Positions 6,395 through 7,120 of a stretch of 7,120 nt of DNA are shown piece after piece. The notes under the pieces are model-generated. The model ran no database searches, was not told where the DNA came from, and saw only the letters and a program-made list of their open reading frames with translations. Where the stretch lies: positions 1-7,120 of the forward strand of contig JAUWZR010000135.1 of assembly GCA_030615235.1 (NCBI GenBank). The letters run 5' to 3'. Both the position numbers and the translations under genes were made by a program. This DNA comes from Promethearchaeota archaeon. Its GTDB lineage: Archaea > Asgardarchaeota > Lokiarchaeia > Sigyniarchaeales > SOKP01. Numbering within the stretch: position 1 is the stretch's first letter; each line of letters opens with the position of its first letter.

Positions 6395-6634
6395 TTGAGA
6401 GCGATTATAATGTGTAAATTAGGTACTAATGTAATAAAGAAAGTAATAGAAGAACTGAAAACCATACCAGAAATTAAGAAAGTCATGTCTTTGACTGGAG
6501 ATTACGATGTATTGGCTGAAATTGAAGTAGAAACATCCGAAGAATTATTCGATATTTTTTCTGAAAAAATAGATTTGATAGATGGAATTATTGCTTCTAA
6601 TACTCACTTAATCATGAAAGCATGGGAAAAATAA
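6395..6634 (+). CDS. Stand-alone RAM domain protein (Lrp/AsnC ligand-binding, no HTH)
   Basis: A 79-residue protein that is one complete RAM domain: strand RAIIMCKL (2-9), a helix with IPEIKKVMSLTGDYDVLAEI (24-42), a second helix after ETSEE, and LIDGIIASNTHLIMK (61-75). GDYD and the following loop are where AsnC/Lrp proteins bind amino acids between subunits. There is no N-terminal helix-turn-helix, so it should not bind DNA alone. Such stand-alone RAM proteins are known in archaea, form ring-like oligomers, bind amino acids, and may mix with full Lrp proteins. It lies 24 bp after the EamA-RAM gene and shares [ED]YD and LID[EG]I[IL] motifs with that protein's C-terminus, so the two probably act together, perhaps as mixed oligomers. 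TTG start with good SD. The amino-acid ligand is not predictable. Confidence 0.88.
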   Translation: MRAIIMCKLGTNVIKKVIEELKTIPEIKKVMSLTGDYDVLAEIEVETSEELFDIFSEKIDLIDGIIASNTHLIMKAWEK

Positions 6635-6641
6635 CAAAATT

Positions 6642-7120
6642 TTAAAAAGTAACCTTCTTTTTTGCTCTATTGGAGATTACGCTAAGAATAAGAGTTTTAA
6701 ATGCTTTTTCAACATTATCCCCATGTTTAGCACTCGTCTCGATAAATTCGCTGGCTTTCATTTTATTTGCTAATTTTTCACCTTCTTGGGTTGAGACTAT
6801 CTTTTCCTCTGCTAAATCATTTTTATTGCCAATCAAGAGATAAGCAGCATTCTTATTTCCAAACTCTTTTAAATCTTTTAGCCATTTGGATTTTACATCC
6901 TTAAAGGTAACTGGTCGAGTTACATCATACACAAATAAGGCTCCAACGCAACCTTGATAAAACGCTTTTCGCGATAAATCATATTTCTCTTGGCCTGCTA
7001 TATCCCAGAGTATCATTTTAACAAAAGCATTTTTTTCCTCAACAATCATCTCTTTTATAACAATATTAACTCCCAAAGAAGGATGATAATCTTGTTCAAA
7101 CTTCTTATGAATATATTGAT
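6642..7120 (-). CDS. Ras/Rab-like small GTPase, 5'-partial
   Basis: The - strand frame is open to the right edge, giving 158 residues. About 25-30 N-terminal residues with the P-loop (GxxxxGKS/T) are missing from the window. Visible GTPase motifs: switch I FEQDYHPSLGVNI (7-19) with Ser14 at the place of the usual Mg-binding Thr; G3 WDIAGQE (38-44) with catalytic-type Gln43; G4 GNKND (97-101); and G5 ETSAK (127-131). Spacing and the sequence VYDVTRPVTF match the Rab/Ras branch rather than Arf or Rag. The protein ends in a basic tail (NRAKKKVTF) with no C-terminal cysteine, so no prenyl anchor is predicted; this is usual for Asgard archaeal GTPases, which are numerous in those genomes. The role (membrane traffic-like, motility or signalling) is not known. 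TTG 7074 could be mistaken for a start, but switch I continues upstream of it. It ends 7 bp from the convergent RAM gene. Confidence 0.9.
   Translation of the reverse strand, partial: QYIHKKFEQDYHPSLGVNIVIKEMIVEEKNAFVKMILWDIAGQEKYDLSRKAFYQGCVGALFVYDVTRPVTFKDVKSKWLKDLKEFGNKNAAYLLIGNKNDLAEEKIVSTQEGEKLANKMKASEFIETSAKHGDNVEKAFKTLILSVISNRAKKKVTF

Noticed and set aside
7074..7076. TTG as the start of the GTPase
   Set aside because: It falls in the middle of switch I; the upstream codons encode the rest of a Rab-like switch I, so the gene is cut by the window end rather than truncated.
1..7120. tRNA or rRNA genes, CRISPR arrays, insertion sequences
   Set aside because: No GC-rich structured RNA segment, no regularly spaced repeats, and no transposase or terminal inverted repeats were found by reading both strands.

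Overview
The window is AT-rich and looks like a chromosomal piece of an Asgard archaeon, most likely Lokiarchaeia-like. Three things suggest this: a Ras/Rab-type small GTPase without a C-terminal prenylation cysteine, archaeal TATA-like boxes in front of several genes (some placed for leaderless transcripts), and RAM (Lrp/AsnC ligand-binding) domain proteins. Lineage below 'archaeon, probably Asgard' is inference, because no rRNA or tRNA is visible.

Left part (2-4830): amino-acid catabolism. The end of a BFD-type [2Fe-2S] protein is followed, two bases later, by a DAO-family FAD oxidoreductase. Together they resemble part of a multi-subunit dye-linked amino-acid or imino-acid dehydrogenase (proline dehydrogenase / opine oxidase / sarcosine oxidase type). 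Next come ornithine carbamoyltransferase and carbamate kinase on the + strand, then a convergent ornithine aminotransferase on the - strand. Read catabolically, citrulline plus phosphate gives ornithine and carbamoyl phosphate, carbamate kinase makes ATP from the latter, and the aminotransferase takes ornithine to glutamate semialdehyde/P5C, which connects to proline and glutamate. The flavoprotein could act on proline or a related compound. No arginine deiminase is in the window, so the source of citrulline is not shown, and a biosynthetic direction for carbamate kinase and OTC is not excluded.

Middle (4831-5044): a 214-bp divergent intergenic region with TATA-like boxes for both flanking genes and two perfect short palindromes, one over the aminotransferase start codon and one just downstream of the other promoter.

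Right part (5045-6634): a 441-residue protein with about ten membrane segments like an EamA/DMT transporter, carrying a C-terminal RAM domain, followed 24 bp later by a free-standing 79-residue RAM protein with no DNA-binding domain. This pair is the most novel-looking item: a candidate amino-acid-sensing transporter with a matching soluble partner, divergently transcribed from an ornithine catabolic gene.

Right edge (6642-7120, - strand): a small GTPase whose P-loop lies outside the window. It ends only 7 bp from the RAM gene in convergent orientation.
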